64,000 nucleotides of DNA, from positions 9,535 through 73,534 of the forward strand of contig CAVZRR010000019.1 in assembly GCA_963777725.1 (NCBI GenBank). Direction: 5' to 3'. This DNA is from RPQJ01 sp963777725 (GTDB lineage Bacteria; Pseudomonadota; Gammaproteobacteria; Steroidobacterales; Steroidobacteraceae). The position numbers and the translations under genes are program-made. The notes beneath the pieces were generated by a model. That model searched no databases and was not told the DNA's origin. It saw only the letters and a program-made list of their open reading frames with translations. Shown piece after piece: positions 44,836 through 58,140 of this stretch. Each line of letters opens with the position of its first letter. Position 1 is the stretch's first letter.

Positions 44836-46086
44836 CGGTCGATCTCCCCGAACACGATGTCCGCGGTGCCGATCACGGCGACCACGTCGGCCAGCATGTG
44901 GCCCTCGCACCATTTCGTCGAGCGCCGCGAGGTGCGGGAAGCCCGGCGCGCGGCACTTCAGGCGATACGGCTTGTTGGCGCCGTCCGAGACCAGGTAGAT
45001 GCCGAACTCGCCCTTGGGCGCCTCGACGGCCGCGTACGCCTCGCCTTCGGGCACGCGGTAGCCCTCGGTGAACAGCTTGAAGTGATGGATCAGCGATTCC
45101 ATGTCGCCCTTCATCTGCTCGCGGGTCGGCGGGACGATCTTGTGGTCGTCCACCATCACCGGGCCCGGATTACCGCGCAGCCAGTCGACGCACTGCTTGA
45201 TGATGCGGTTCGACTGGCGCATCTCCTCGACGCGCACCAGGTAGCGGTCGTAGCAGTCGCCGTTCACGCCCACCGGGATGTCGAAGTCCATCAGGCCGTA
45301 GACTTCGTAGGGCTGCTTCTTGCGCAGGTCCCACGCAATGCCGGAACCGCGCAGCATCGGGCCGGTGAAGCCCAGGTTGAGCGCGCGCTCGGGCGTCACG
45401 ACGCCGATGTTGACGGTGCGCTGCTTCCAGATGCGGTTGTCCGTGAGCAGCATCTCGTACTCGTCCACGCAGGCCGGGAAGCGGCTCGTGAAGTCGTCGA
45501 TGAAGTCGAGCATCGAGCCCGAGCGCTTCTCGTTCAGGCGGTCGACGTCCTTCTGCGACTTCCAGCGCGACGCCTGGTACTTCGGCATCGAGTCGGGCAG
45601 GTCGCGGTACACGCCGCCCGGCCGGTAGTAGGTCGCGTGCATGCGCGTGCCCGAGACCGCCTCGTAGCAGTCCATCAGGTCTTCGCGCTCGCGGAAGCAG
45701 TACAGGAACATCGTCATCGCGCCGATGTCGAGGCCGTGCGCGCCGAGCCACATCAGGTGGTTCAGGATGCGGGTGATCTCGTCGAACATGACGCGGATGT
45801 ACTGCGCGCGCAGCGGCACCTCGATGCCGAGCAGCTTCTCGATCGCCATCACGTAGGCGTGCTCGTTGCACATCATCGAGACGTAGTCGAGTCGGTCCAT
45901 GTAGCCGATCGACTGGTTGAACGGCTTCGACTCGGCGAGCTTCTCGGTGGCGCGGTGCAGCAGGCCGATGTGCGGGTCGGCCTTCTGCACGACCTCGCCG
46001 TCCATCTCGAGGACCAGGCGCAGCACGCCGTGCGCCGCAGGATGCTGCGGCCCGAAGTTCATCGTGTAGCTGCGGATCTCAGCCAT
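44832..46086 (-). CDS. nuoD: NADH-quinone oxidoreductase subunit D (one frameshift near its 3' end)
   Basis: The 49-kDa subunit shapes the quinone site with NuoB. Visible: NFGPQHPAAHGVLRLVLEMD (quinone-site His), IGYMDRLDYVSMMCNEHAYV and RGSGIAWDLRKKQPYEVYGL. Near 44905 the sequence has GAGGGCCAC where GAGGCCAC is expected (MVRGHMLADVVAVIGTADIV). One extra G shifts the frame and would run into nuoE. Deleting it gives 417 residues ending FGEIDR-stop at 44832. Probably a sequence error. Confidence 0.92.
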
Positions 46087-46789
46087 GGCGCGGGGGGTCC
46101 TTCAAGGCCGCGTCGTAACGGTTGTCGTCGCGGATCACGCGCGGCACCAGCGTGCGCGGCTCGATGCTGACCGGCTCGTAGACGACGCGGCCCTTCGCCG
46201 GGTCGTAACGGACCTCGACGTTGCCGATCAGCGGGAAATCCTTGCGGAACGGGTGACCGACGAAACCGTAGTCCGTCAGCAGCCGGCGCAGGTCGGGGTG
46301 GCCGCGGAACAGGATGCCGAACAGGTCGAACGCTTCGCGCTCGTACCAGTCGGCCGCCTTCCAGACGCCCTCGACGGAGTCGAGCATCGGCGGCTCGCCG
46401 TCCTCGCACCAGCAACGCAGCCGCAGGCGGCGATTGCGGGCGACCGACAGCAGGTGATAGACGACGGCGAAGCGGCGTTCGCTCCCCTCGCCGCCGTCCG
46501 CGTCGGCGTAGCGGGAGACGTAGGCCGAGCGACCACGGCTGAAGCCGCTGTTGGACGCGGACTCGGTCTGCCATTCGACGCGTCCGTAGTCGAGGTAATC
46601 GACGCCGGTGAGATCGACCAGTTGCTCGAAGCGCCAGTCCGGCTCGTCGCGCAGCGCGCGGCAGACGACGACCAGCTGCGACGCCGGCACCTCGAAGGTG
46701 AGCTCGCCGCAGCGCGACGGCACCCGTTCCAGGGCGCTCCCGAAGCGTGCCAGCAGTGTCCCGGCCTGGTTTTCCAGCGCATCGCTCAT
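46079..46789 (-). CDS. nuoC: NADH-quinone oxidoreductase subunit C
   Basis: The 236-residue peripheral subunit. The ATG at 46789 (MSDALENQAGTLLARFGSAL) is chosen because the frame upstream has no family similarity. Conserved: EQLVDLTGVDYLDYG, FAVVYHLLSVARNRRLRLRC, VEGVWKAADWYEREAFDLFG and LTDYGFVGHPFRKDFPLIGN. It overlaps nuoD by 8 nt and starts 7 nt after nuoB. Confidence 0.95.
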   Translation of the reverse strand: MSDALENQAGTLLARFGSALERVPSRCGELTFEVPASQLVVVCRALRDEPDWRFEQLVDLTGVDYLDYGRVEWQTESASNSGFSRGRSAYVSRYADADGGEGSERRFAVVYHLLSVARNRRLRLRCWCEDGEPPMLDSVEGVWKAADWYEREAFDLFGILFRGHPDLRRLLTDYGFVGHPFRKDFPLIGNVEVRYDPAKGRVVYEPVSIEPRTLVPRVIRDDNRYDAALKDPPRHG

Positions 46790-46796
46790 GGTTCGC

Positions 46797-47279
46797 TCAG
46801 CGGGCAATCGTCTGGGTGCGGTGGATCTTCTTCTGCAACTGCAGGATCCCGTAGAGCAGCGCCTCGGCCGTCGGCGGGCAACCCGGCACGTAAACGTCCA
46901 CCGGAACGATGCGGTCGCAGCCGCGCACGACCGCGTAGGAATAGTGGTAATAGCCGCCGCCATTCGCGCAGGAGCCCATCGAGATCACCCAGCGCGGCTC
47001 GGGCATCTGGTCGTAGACCTTGCGCAGCGCCGGGGCCATCTTGTTGACGAGCGTGCCCGCCACGATCATCACGTCGGACTGGCGCGGGCTCGGGCGAAAG
47101 ACGATGCCGAAGCGGTCGAGGTCGTAGCGCGCGGCGCCCGCGTGCATCATTTCGACCGCGCAGCAGGCGAGCCCGAAAGTCATCGGCCACATCGAGCCCG
47201 TGCGGGCCCAGTTCATGACCGCGTCGACCGTCGTCGTGACGAAGCCGCGCTCGGGCAGCTCGGAGGCTTCTAGTCCCAT
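46797..47279 (-). CDS. nuoB: NADH-quinone oxidoreductase subunit B
   Basis: The 160-residue subunit holds cluster N2. The ATG at 47279 (MGLEASELPERGFVTTTVDA) is chosen; the longer frame upstream is nuoA read out of frame. Ligands: GLACCAVEMMHAG (tandem Cys), GSCANGGGYYHYSYAVVRGC and YVPGCPPTAEALLYGILQLQ. It overlaps the end of nuoA by 10 nt. Confidence 0.96.
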   Translation of the reverse strand: MGLEASELPERGFVTTTVDAVMNWARTGSMWPMTFGLACCAVEMMHAGAARYDLDRFGIVFRPSPRQSDVMIVAGTLVNKMAPALRKVYDQMPEPRWVISMGSCANGGGYYHYSYAVVRGCDRIVPVDVYVPGCPPTAEALLYGILQLQKKIHRTQTIAR

Positions 47280-47626
47280 TCCAGGGCCCCTTTCTTCCAC
47301 TCGTAGATGAAGCCGACCACGAGCACGAGCAGGAAGACGCCCATCGCGGCGAGGGCGACGATGCCGACCGAGTCGAGCGCGACCGCCCACGGGAAGAGGA
47401 ACGCGATTTCGAGGTCGAAGACGATGAACAGGATCGCGACGAGGTAATAGCGCACGTCGAACTTCATGCGCGAATCCTCGAAGGCCTCGAAGCCGCACTC
47501 GTAGGCGGAGAGCTTTTCGGGATCGGGACGACGCGGCCCGAACGCGAAGCCGAGCACCAGCAGCAGCGTGCCGATCGCGCCGGCCACCGCGAGGAAAATC
47601 AGGATCGGCAGGTACTCTGCGAGCAT
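47270..47626 (-). CDS. nuoA: NADH-quinone oxidoreductase subunit A
   Basis: The 118-residue subunit is first in the operon. Three transmembrane helices flank the conserved loop KLSAYECGFEAFEDSRMKFD, followed by VRYYLVAILFIVFDLEIAFL, all typical. The operon promoter must lie in the 80 nt between the tRNA-Leu terminator and this start, or transcription may come through from secG/tRNA-Leu. Confidence 0.95.
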   Translation of the reverse strand: MLAEYLPILIFLAVAGAIGTLLLVLGFAFGPRRPDPEKLSAYECGFEAFEDSRMKFDVRYYLVAILFIVFDLEIAFLFPWAVALDSVGIVALAAMGVFLLVLVVGFIYEWKKGALEWD

Positions 47627-47705
47627 CGCGCGATGCAGCTCCGGTTCAGCAGCCCCGACGGGCCGCAGATTCTAACAGGGAGTGTTGCGGCGCAGTAAGG
47701 TGGCG

Positions 47706-47737
47706 AAAAGAAAAAGGCGAACCGGAGGGGTTCGCCT
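47706..47737 (-). terminator. Terminator after tRNA-Leu
   Basis: On the minus strand, AGGCGAACC-CCTCC-GGTTCGCCT is followed by TTTTCTTTT, 10 nt after the tRNA 3' end. Confidence 0.9.
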
Positions 47738-47747
47738 GTTCTCGATC

Positions 47748-47832
47748 TGGTGCGGATGGAGAGACTCGAACTCTCACGCCTTACGGCACTACCCCCTCAA
47801 GATAGCGTGTCTACCAATTCCACCACATCCGC
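47748..47832 (-). tRNA. tRNA-Leu(GAG)
   Basis: The 85-nt class-II tRNA has an encoded CCA. Acceptor GCGGATG/CATCCGC, anticodon stem-loop CTATC-TTGAGGG-GGTAG with anticodon GAG (reads CUC/CUU), a short variable arm (TGCCGTAAGGCGT) and T-arm GAGAG-TTCGAGT-CTCTC. Its place between secG and nuoA is conserved in gammaproteobacteria. Confidence 0.95.
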
Positions 47833-47851
47833 AATCGTGTCAGTCGCGCCC

Positions 47852-48253
47852 TCACTGGCTCGCGGGCGCTGGCGCCGGCTCGGGCGTCACGGCGGGCGGC
47901 GCAGTCGTCGGCGCGGGCTCGGGAATGCTCGGCAGCATGCCCGGGGCCGGAGCGGTCGGCGCCGGAGCTGTCTGCTCGGTCTGGACGCGATCGACGACGC
48001 TGGTGGGCGCCGTGCCGCGACTGAGCAGGTAGGACAGCCCGAGGCTCGTGATGAAGAACAGCGTGGCCAGGATCGCCGTCGTGCGGGACATGAACGAGCC
48101 CGATCCGCGCGCGCCGAAGACCGTGCCCGAGGCACCCGCGCCGAAGCCGGCGCCGGCGTCCGCACCGCGGCCGCGCTGCAACAGCACCAGTCCGATGATC
48201 GATGCCGCGAGCAGCACGTGAAAGACGACCGCCAGCGTTTGTACCCAGCTCAT
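47852..48253 (-). CDS. secG: Preprotein translocase subunit SecG
   Basis: The 133-residue inner-membrane SecYEG component has two transmembrane helices around the conserved loop: VVFHVLLAASIIGLVLLQRG, GADAGAGFGAGASGTVFGAR and MSRTTAILATLFFITSLGLS. The C-terminal tail is Pro/Ala-rich and longer than in E. coli, as in many related species. The ATG at 48253 (MSWVQTLAV) is chosen over the longer frame. It follows tpiA by 19 nt and probably forms one transcript with tRNA-Leu. Confidence 0.93.
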   Translation of the reverse strand: MSWVQTLAVVFHVLLAASIIGLVLLQRGRGADAGAGFGAGASGTVFGARGSGSFMSRTTAILATLFFITSLGLSYLLSRGTAPTSVVDRVQTEQTAPAPTAPAPGMLPSIPEPAPTTAPPAVTPEPAPAPASQ

Positions 48254-48272
48254 GTGCCCGATGTCTCCGTTG

Positions 48273-49025
48273 TCAATCCGCGGCCGCGCAGATCTGCGCG
48301 AACTCTTCCGCCTTGAGCGAGGCGCCACCGACGAGGCCGCCGTCGATGTCCGCCATCGCGAAGAGTTCCCGTGCGTTCGAGGCCTTGACGCTGCCGCCGT
48401 ACAGGATCCTCACAGATCCGCCAATTGTAGCATCCAGCGCCGCCAACTGGCTGCGGATCGAGGCGTGCACGTCCTGCGCCTGCTCTGGCGTCGCGTTGCG
48501 GCCCGTGCCGATGGCCCAGACGGGCTCATAAGCCACGACCGCCCGGTCGAACGCCGCGATGCCGCTCACGGCCAGCACGGCCTCGAGCTGCCGGGAGACG
48601 ACGTCGCTGGTCCGCCCGGCTTCGCGCTCCTCGAGCGTCTCGCCGACGCAAAGCACCGGCGTGAGCCCGTGCGCCTGCGCCGCCATGAACTTGCGCGCCA
48701 CCAGCGCGTCGTGCTCGCCGAACAGCTGCCGGCGCTCGGAATGGCCGACCAGCACGTAGCGGCAACCGACGTCGCGCAGCATCGTCCCGGACACCTCGCC
48801 GGTGAACGCACCTTGCGCCTCCGCACACAGCGACTGGGCGCCCAACGCCACGTCGCTGTCCTTCAACAGGCGCTCGATTTCCCACAAGTACACGAACGGC
48901 GGGCACAGCAGGACTTCCGACCGGCCATCCGGACGGAGCAGGTCGAGCAGCGAACGCACCAGCTGCGCGTTCTCGGCCCGGGAGCCGTGCATCTTCCAGT
49001 TTCCAGCGACGAGGGGCTTACGCAT
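48273..49025 (-). CDS. tpiA: Triose-phosphate isomerase
   Basis: The 250-residue glycolytic enzyme interconverts glyceraldehyde-3-phosphate and dihydroxyacetone phosphate. Active-site residues visible: Asn/Lys in VAGNWKMHG, His in VLVGHSERR and Glu in AYEPVWAIGTG; the phosphate loop is ILYGGSVKASNA. The ATG at 49025 (MRKPLVAG) has GGAG upstream and is preferred over the GTG at 49037. Confidence 0.96.
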   Translation of the reverse strand: MRKPLVAGNWKMHGSRAENAQLVRSLLDLLRPDGRSEVLLCPPFVYLWEIERLLKDSDVALGAQSLCAEAQGAFTGEVSGTMLRDVGCRYVLVGHSERRQLFGEHDALVARKFMAAQAHGLTPVLCVGETLEEREAGRTSDVVSRQLEAVLAVSGIAAFDRAVVAYEPVWAIGTGRNATPEQAQDVHASIRSQLAALDATIGGSVRILYGGSVKASNARELFAMADIDGGLVGGASLKAEEFAQICAAAD

Positions 49026-49131
49026 TCGGCTCTCCACCGTCCAACCGGCCGTCTCCAGCCATGGGGGCGGTCCGCGAAAGGCGCGCGATCTTAGCGGCGG
49101 GTCGGCGGGAATGCAATTCGCCCGCGGTACC
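49026..49131. other. Spacer between glmM and tpiA
   Basis: About 106 bp on the promoter side of tpiA. No terminator hairpin is obvious. Confidence 0.3.
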
Positions 49132-50466
49132 TCAGACGGACTGGCGGACCGTTTCCGCCAGCTCGTTCGCGTGCCTTGTGACGACCTCTTCGTCTTCGCC
49201 TTCGACCATCACGCGGATCAGCGGTTCGGTGCCCGAGGCCCTCAGCACCACCCGGCCCGTGCGGCCCAGGGCCGCCTCGACGCGACTGACGGCGGCCTGG
49301 ATCGCCGGCGACTGGCGCGGGTCGATCCGCTCGCGAACCCGGACATTGACCATGACCTGGGGGAACTGCGGCATGCCGGCCGTGAGTTCCGCGAGCGGCC
49401 GCCCCGTCCGCTTCATGACCGCAAGGACCTGCAGCGCGCTCACGAGGCCGTCGCCGGTCGTCGTGCGATCGAGGCAGAGCAGATGCCCGGACGTCTCGCC
49501 GCCGAGCACGCCACCGTGCTCACGCAGCATTGCGAGGACGTAGCGATCACCGACGGCGGCGCGCAGGAACGGAATGCCCTCGGCCTGCAGCGACTGCTCG
49601 AGGCCGAGGTTGCTCATCACGGTGCCGACCACGGGCCCCTTGAGTTCGCCCTGACGATGACGGTCACGGGCGATCACGTACAGCAGGCGATCGCCGTCCA
49701 CGAGGCGGCCGAGGTGATCGACCATGACGAGCCGGTCGCCGTCGCCGTCGAGCGCGATGCCGACGTCGGCACCGACGCCGGACACGGTGAGTTGCAGCAA
49801 CTCGGGGGCCGTCGAGCCGCAGCGCAAGTTGATGTTGCGGCCATTGGGCGAGCAGCCGATCGGGATGATCTCGGCGCCGAGGTCAGTCAACACCCGCGGC
49901 GCGACCTTGTAGGCCGCGCCGTGCGCGCAGTCGATGACGACCTTGAGCCCGGCGAGATCGACACCTGCCGGCATCGTCGACGCGCAGAAGTCCTGGTAAA
50001 TGCCCCGCGACTTGTCGACCCGCGTGGCGCGGCCGAGCGAGATCGACTCGCGCGTCAGGGCCGGCTCGTCGAGCAGTCGCTCGATCTGCTCCTCGACGTC
50101 GTCGGACAGCTTGCTGCCGGCCGAATCGAAGAACTTGATGCCGTTGTCTTCGTAAAGATTGTGGGAGGCGCTGATCACCACGCCGAAACGACAGCCGAAG
50201 TGCTGCGTCAGGTAGGCGATGCCCGGCGTCGGCAGCGGGCCGATCAGGTGCGCGTCCACGCCCGCCGCAACGAACCCGGCTTCGAGCGCGGCCTCGAACA
50301 TGTAGCCCGACAGGCGCGTGTCCTTGCCGACGAGCGCGATGCCACCGTTCGGCGCCAGCACGCGGGCGGCGGCGCTGGCGAGGCGCAGCGCGAATTCGAC
50401 CGTCATCGGGTGCTCGCCCACGCGACCACGCACGCCATCGGTACCGAAGAATCTACGGGCCATCAT
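49132..50466 (-). CDS. glmM: Phosphoglucosamine mutase
   Basis: The 444-residue enzyme converts glucosamine-6-phosphate to glucosamine-1-phosphate for peptidoglycan and LPS. Motifs: FFGTDGVRG at the start, phosphoserine loop VISASHNLYEDNGIKFF, metal-binding GDGDRLVMVD and the phosphate-binding end RASGTEPLIRVMVEG. Its start overlaps the folP stop (ATGATGG), so the two are co-translated. The ftsH-folP-glmM order is widely conserved. Confidence 0.96.
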   Translation of the reverse strand: MMARRFFGTDGVRGRVGEHPMTVEFALRLASAAARVLAPNGGIALVGKDTRLSGYMFEAALEAGFVAAGVDAHLIGPLPTPGIAYLTQHFGCRFGVVISASHNLYEDNGIKFFDSAGSKLSDDVEEQIERLLDEPALTRESISLGRATRVDKSRGIYQDFCASTMPAGVDLAGLKVVIDCAHGAAYKVAPRVLTDLGAEIIPIGCSPNGRNINLRCGSTAPELLQLTVSGVGADVGIALDGDGDRLVMVDHLGRLVDGDRLLYVIARDRHRQGELKGPVVGTVMSNLGLEQSLQAEGIPFLRAAVGDRYVLAMLREHGGVLGGETSGHLLCLDRTTTGDGLVSALQVLAVMKRTGRPLAELTAGMPQFPQVMVNVRVRERIDPRQSPAIQAAVSRVEAALGRTGRVVLRASGTEPLIRVMVEGEDEEVVTRHANELAETVRQSV

Positions 50467-51320
50467 CCACTCCCTCCGGTCGCAGCCCGCCTGAGCGCGC
50501 TCGCCACCTTGACTGCATCCACGGTCGCCGCCACGTCGTGGGCGCGGACGATCGCCGCGCCCCGCATCACGCTGAGCGCCGCAAGCGCGACGCTGCCCGC
50601 CAGCCGCTCGCCGGTGGGCCGGCCCGTGATGATACCGAGGAGCGACTTGCGCGAAACGCCGACCAGTACCGGGATTCCGGGGTCGGCGAGCCGGTCGAGC
50701 GCCGCGAGCAGCGCCAGGTTGTGCTCCGGACGCTTGCCGAAGCCGATGCCCGGGTCGATGCAGATCCGCTCGCGAGGAATGCCCGCAGCCTCACAGGCCT
50801 CGATCCGCCCCCTGAGGTCCTGTCGCACGTCGTCGACGACGGACCGGTACTGCGGGTCGACCTGCATCGTGCGTGGCTCACCACGCATGTGCATCAGGCA
50901 GACGCCTGCGCCGGTCTCCGCGACGGCCGCCAGCGCACCCGGCGCCTGCAGCGCGCGGACGTCGTTGATCAGGCACGCGCCGGCGGCGACGGCGGCGCGC
51001 ATGATCTCGGGCTTGGTGGTGTCGACCGAGATCGGGACGCCGGCCCGGCGGGCGAGGCGCTCGATGACGGGCACGACGCGCGCGAGTTCAGCCTCGAGTT
51101 CGACCGGCGCAGCCCCGGGCCGCGTGGACTCACCGCCAACGTCGATGATCGCGGCACCCTCCGCCGCCATCGCGAGCCCCCACTCCACGGCCCCATCGAT
51201 GTCGGCGTGTCGGCCGCCGTCGGAGAAGGAGTCCGGCGTCACGTTCAGGATGCCCATCACGACCGGCTCGGCGAGATCGAGCACGGTGTCGCGACAGACG
51301 AGCTTCAACGGGGGTTGCAT
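50463..51320 (-). CDS. folP: Dihydropteroate synthase
   Basis: The 285-residue folate-pathway enzyme joins p-aminobenzoate to dihydropterin pyrophosphate. Signatures: VMGILNVTPDSFSDGG, IIDVGGESTRPGA, DTTKPEIMRAAVAAGACLIN, CIDPGIGFGK and VLVGVSRKSLLG. Complete. It overlaps glmM by four bases and follows ftsH after a terminator. Confidence 0.96.
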   Translation of the reverse strand: MQPPLKLVCRDTVLDLAEPVVMGILNVTPDSFSDGGRHADIDGAVEWGLAMAAEGAAIIDVGGESTRPGAAPVELEAELARVVPVIERLARRAGVPISVDTTKPEIMRAAVAAGACLINDVRALQAPGALAAVAETGAGVCLMHMRGEPRTMQVDPQYRSVVDDVRQDLRGRIEACEAAGIPRERICIDPGIGFGKRPEHNLALLAALDRLADPGIPVLVGVSRKSLLGIITGRPTGERLAGSVALAALSVMRGAAIVRAHDVAATVDAVKVASALRRAATGGSG

Positions 51321-51324
51321 GGCG

Positions 51325-51358
51325 CGAAACGAAGCGCCCGGCAGGGGCCGGGCGCTTG
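51325..51358 (-). terminator. Hairpin between ftsH and folP
   Basis: On the minus strand, AGCGCCCGGC-CCCT-GCCGGGCGCT is followed by TCGTTTC. The 10-bp stem ends 12 nt from the ftsH stop. The U-run is weak, so it may be a partial terminator that tunes folP expression. Confidence 0.65.
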
Positions 51359-51367
51359 GACGATGGA

Positions 51368-53284
<1,917 letters not shown>

Positions 53285-53350
53285 TGCTTTAACCTCGGTA
53301 CCAGACGCAGCAATCCCGGGCCCGGAACGCCCGATTGCGCGCAGTCGACA

Positions 53351-53977
53351 CTACACCAATCGATACCCGCGTGCCAGAACGTACACCTCTGGACTGCGCG
53401 ACCGTGATGCTTTCGGCTTGCGCAGCTTCACGGTTTCATAGCTCTTGCGGAGCCGGGCCACCAGCGGCTCGAAGCCGCGCCCCTGGAACACCTTGACCAG
53501 CAGGTCGCCGCCGGGCCGCAAGGCCTGCGCCGCGAACTCCTCGGCGAGTTCCACCAGCTGCATCGAGCGGTCGTGGTCGACGTCCGCGATGCCCATCATG
53601 TTGGGGGCCATGTCCGACATTACAAGATCGACCCGGGCGCCCCCCAGCAACGCATTCAGCTGCCCGAGCACGGATTCGTCGTTGAAGTCGCCCTGGATGA
53701 ACTCCACGCCGGGGATCGCGGGCATGTCGAGCACGTCGAGCGCAATGACCCGTCCTTTGCCATCGAGCCGGCGGGCCGCGTACTGGCTCCAGCCGCCGGG
53801 CGCCGCACCGAGGTCGACGACCGTCATCCCCGGCTTCAGCAGCCGGTCGCTCTTCTGGATCTCCTCGAGCTTGAACGCGGCGCGCGACCGCCAGCCCTCC
53901 TCGTGCGCCCGCTTCACGTACGGGTCGGCGGCGTGCTCGGCGAGCCAGCGGGCGGAGCTTTTGGAGCGCTTAGGCAC
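53351..53977 (-). CDS. rlmE: 23S rRNA (uridine2552-2'-O)-methyltransferase RlmE
   Basis: The 208-residue FtsJ/RrmJ protein. SAM-binding loop VDLGAAPGGWSQYA; catalytic tetrad residues seen in RAAFKLEEI (Lys), MSDMAPNMMG (Asp) and LLVKVFQG (Lys), with a later Glu. It methylates the ribosomal A-loop. The gene starts beside a long inverted repeat, diverging from yhbY. The start at 53977 (MPKRSKSSARWLAEHAADPY) fits the family. Confidence 0.96.
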   Translation of the reverse strand: MPKRSKSSARWLAEHAADPYVKRAHEEGWRSRAAFKLEEIQKSDRLLKPGMTVVDLGAAPGGWSQYAARRLDGKGRVIALDVLDMPAIPGVEFIQGDFNDESVLGQLNALLGGARVDLVMSDMAPNMMGIADVDHDRSMQLVELAEEFAAQALRPGGDLLVKVFQGRGFEPLVARLRKSYETVKLRKPKASRSRSPEVYVLARGYRLV

Positions 53978-53989
53978 TGGGAGGGGTTG

Positions 53990-54114
53990 GGGGATAGGGG
54001 ATGGGGGATAGTTTAAGAGGTGCGGTGGAATCGTTCGGGTTCAATGGCGGTTGGTGCAACGAGCCCGGCGCGCCGGCGGCCGCCCTCTTACACTATCCCC
54101 CATCCCCTATCCCC
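53990..54114. repeat. Long inverted repeat between rlmE and yhbY
   Basis: Arms of 31 nt (53990-54020 and 54084-54114) are complementary except at one position and contain iterated GGGGATA / TATCCCC units (for example GGGGATAGGGGATGGGGGA). They are separated by 63 nt. The structure sits in the divergent promoter region. Confidence 0.85.
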
Positions 54115-54433
54115 TATCCCCTTCCTCCATGCCCTCACCGAACCGCAACGCAAATACCTCCGCCGTCTCGGCCACGACCGCGAACCGATCGTGCTGATCG
54201 GGCAGAAAGGGCTCACCGAAAACGTCGTCGCGGAGCTCGATCGGGCGCTGCGGGATCACGAGCTCGTCAAGGTTCGGGCCCGAGTGGGGGACCGGGACGA
54301 GCGCGACCGGATCCTCGCCGAGCTGGCTGCCGGCACCTCGGCCGAACTCGTGCAGCGGATCGGCCACGTGGCGCTGTATTACCGCCGCAACCCGGACCTG
54401 CCGGGCATCCTGCTGCCGGGCGCTCAGACGTAG
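54044..54433 (+). CDS. yhbY: Ribosome-assembly RNA-binding protein YhbY (CRM domain)
   Basis: The conserved CRM domain runs from about 54131: LTEPQRKYLRRLGHDREPIV, LIGQKGLTENVVAELDRALR, HELVKVRARVGD and ALYYRRNPDL. It has the GxxG RNA-binding loop (IGQKGLTE). It associates with pre-50S ribosomes. The start is unclear: the ATG at 54129, where the family would begin, is one base out of frame with the domain, so the nearest in-frame start is ATG 54044, which adds about 29 non-conserved residues encoded by the inverted repeat. Its 3' end overlaps the greA end (convergent) by 10 nt. Confidence 0.85.
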   Translation: MAVGATSPARRRPPSYTIPHPLSPIPFLHALTEPQRKYLRRLGHDREPIVLIGQKGLTENVVAELDRALRDHELVKVRARVGDRDERDRILAELAAGTSAELVQRIGHVALYYRRNPDLPGILLPGAQT

Positions 54434-54896
54434 CGGACCGCCACGATCTCGAACGCCCGCGTGCCGCCGGGCACCGCGACGTCCACTTCGTCGCCCTCTG
54501 ACTTGCCGACCAGCGCCCGCGCGATCGGCGACGTGATCGAGATCAGCCCTAGGCGCACGTCGGCCTCGGGCTCACCGACGATCTGGAACACCACCTCGGA
54601 CCCATCGTCGAGGTCCTCGAGGTGCACGGTCGCGCCAAACACGACCTTCCCGGTCGGCGGGGCATGCGCGACGTCGAGGATCTCGCTGTGGGACAGGTCG
54701 TGCTCGAGCTGCTTGATACGCCCCTCGATGAAGCCCTGCTGCTCGCGGGCGGCGTGGTATTCGGCGTTCTCGCTCAGGTCGCCGTGCGCACGAGCTTCCG
54801 CGATCGCCTGGATGACGCGTGGCCGATCCTCGGTCTTGAGTCGCCGCAGCTCGAGCCGCAGCTTCTCCGCTCCCTTTGCAGTCAATGGCTTGCGCG

Positions 54897-54900
<4 letters not shown>
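54424..54900 (-). CDS. greA: Transcription elongation factor GreA
   Basis: The 158-residue factor rescues backtracked RNA polymerase. The N-terminal coiled coil (GAEKLRLELRRLKTEDRPRV) carries the acidic tip motif GDLSENAEYHAAREQQGFIE. The C-terminal FKBP-like domain includes ISITSPIARALVGKSEGDEV. The start ATG overlaps the carB stop (ATGA), the conserved carAB-greA operon. Confidence 0.97.
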
Positions 54901-58121
<3,221 letters not shown>

Positions 58122-58140
58122 GGAACGGTGCTTTCCGGAT

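Noticed and set aside
44329..46086. A nuoD-nuoE gene fusion
   Set aside because: The junction residues have no similarity to either protein, while the proper nuoD end is found one base out of frame; a single extra base explains it.
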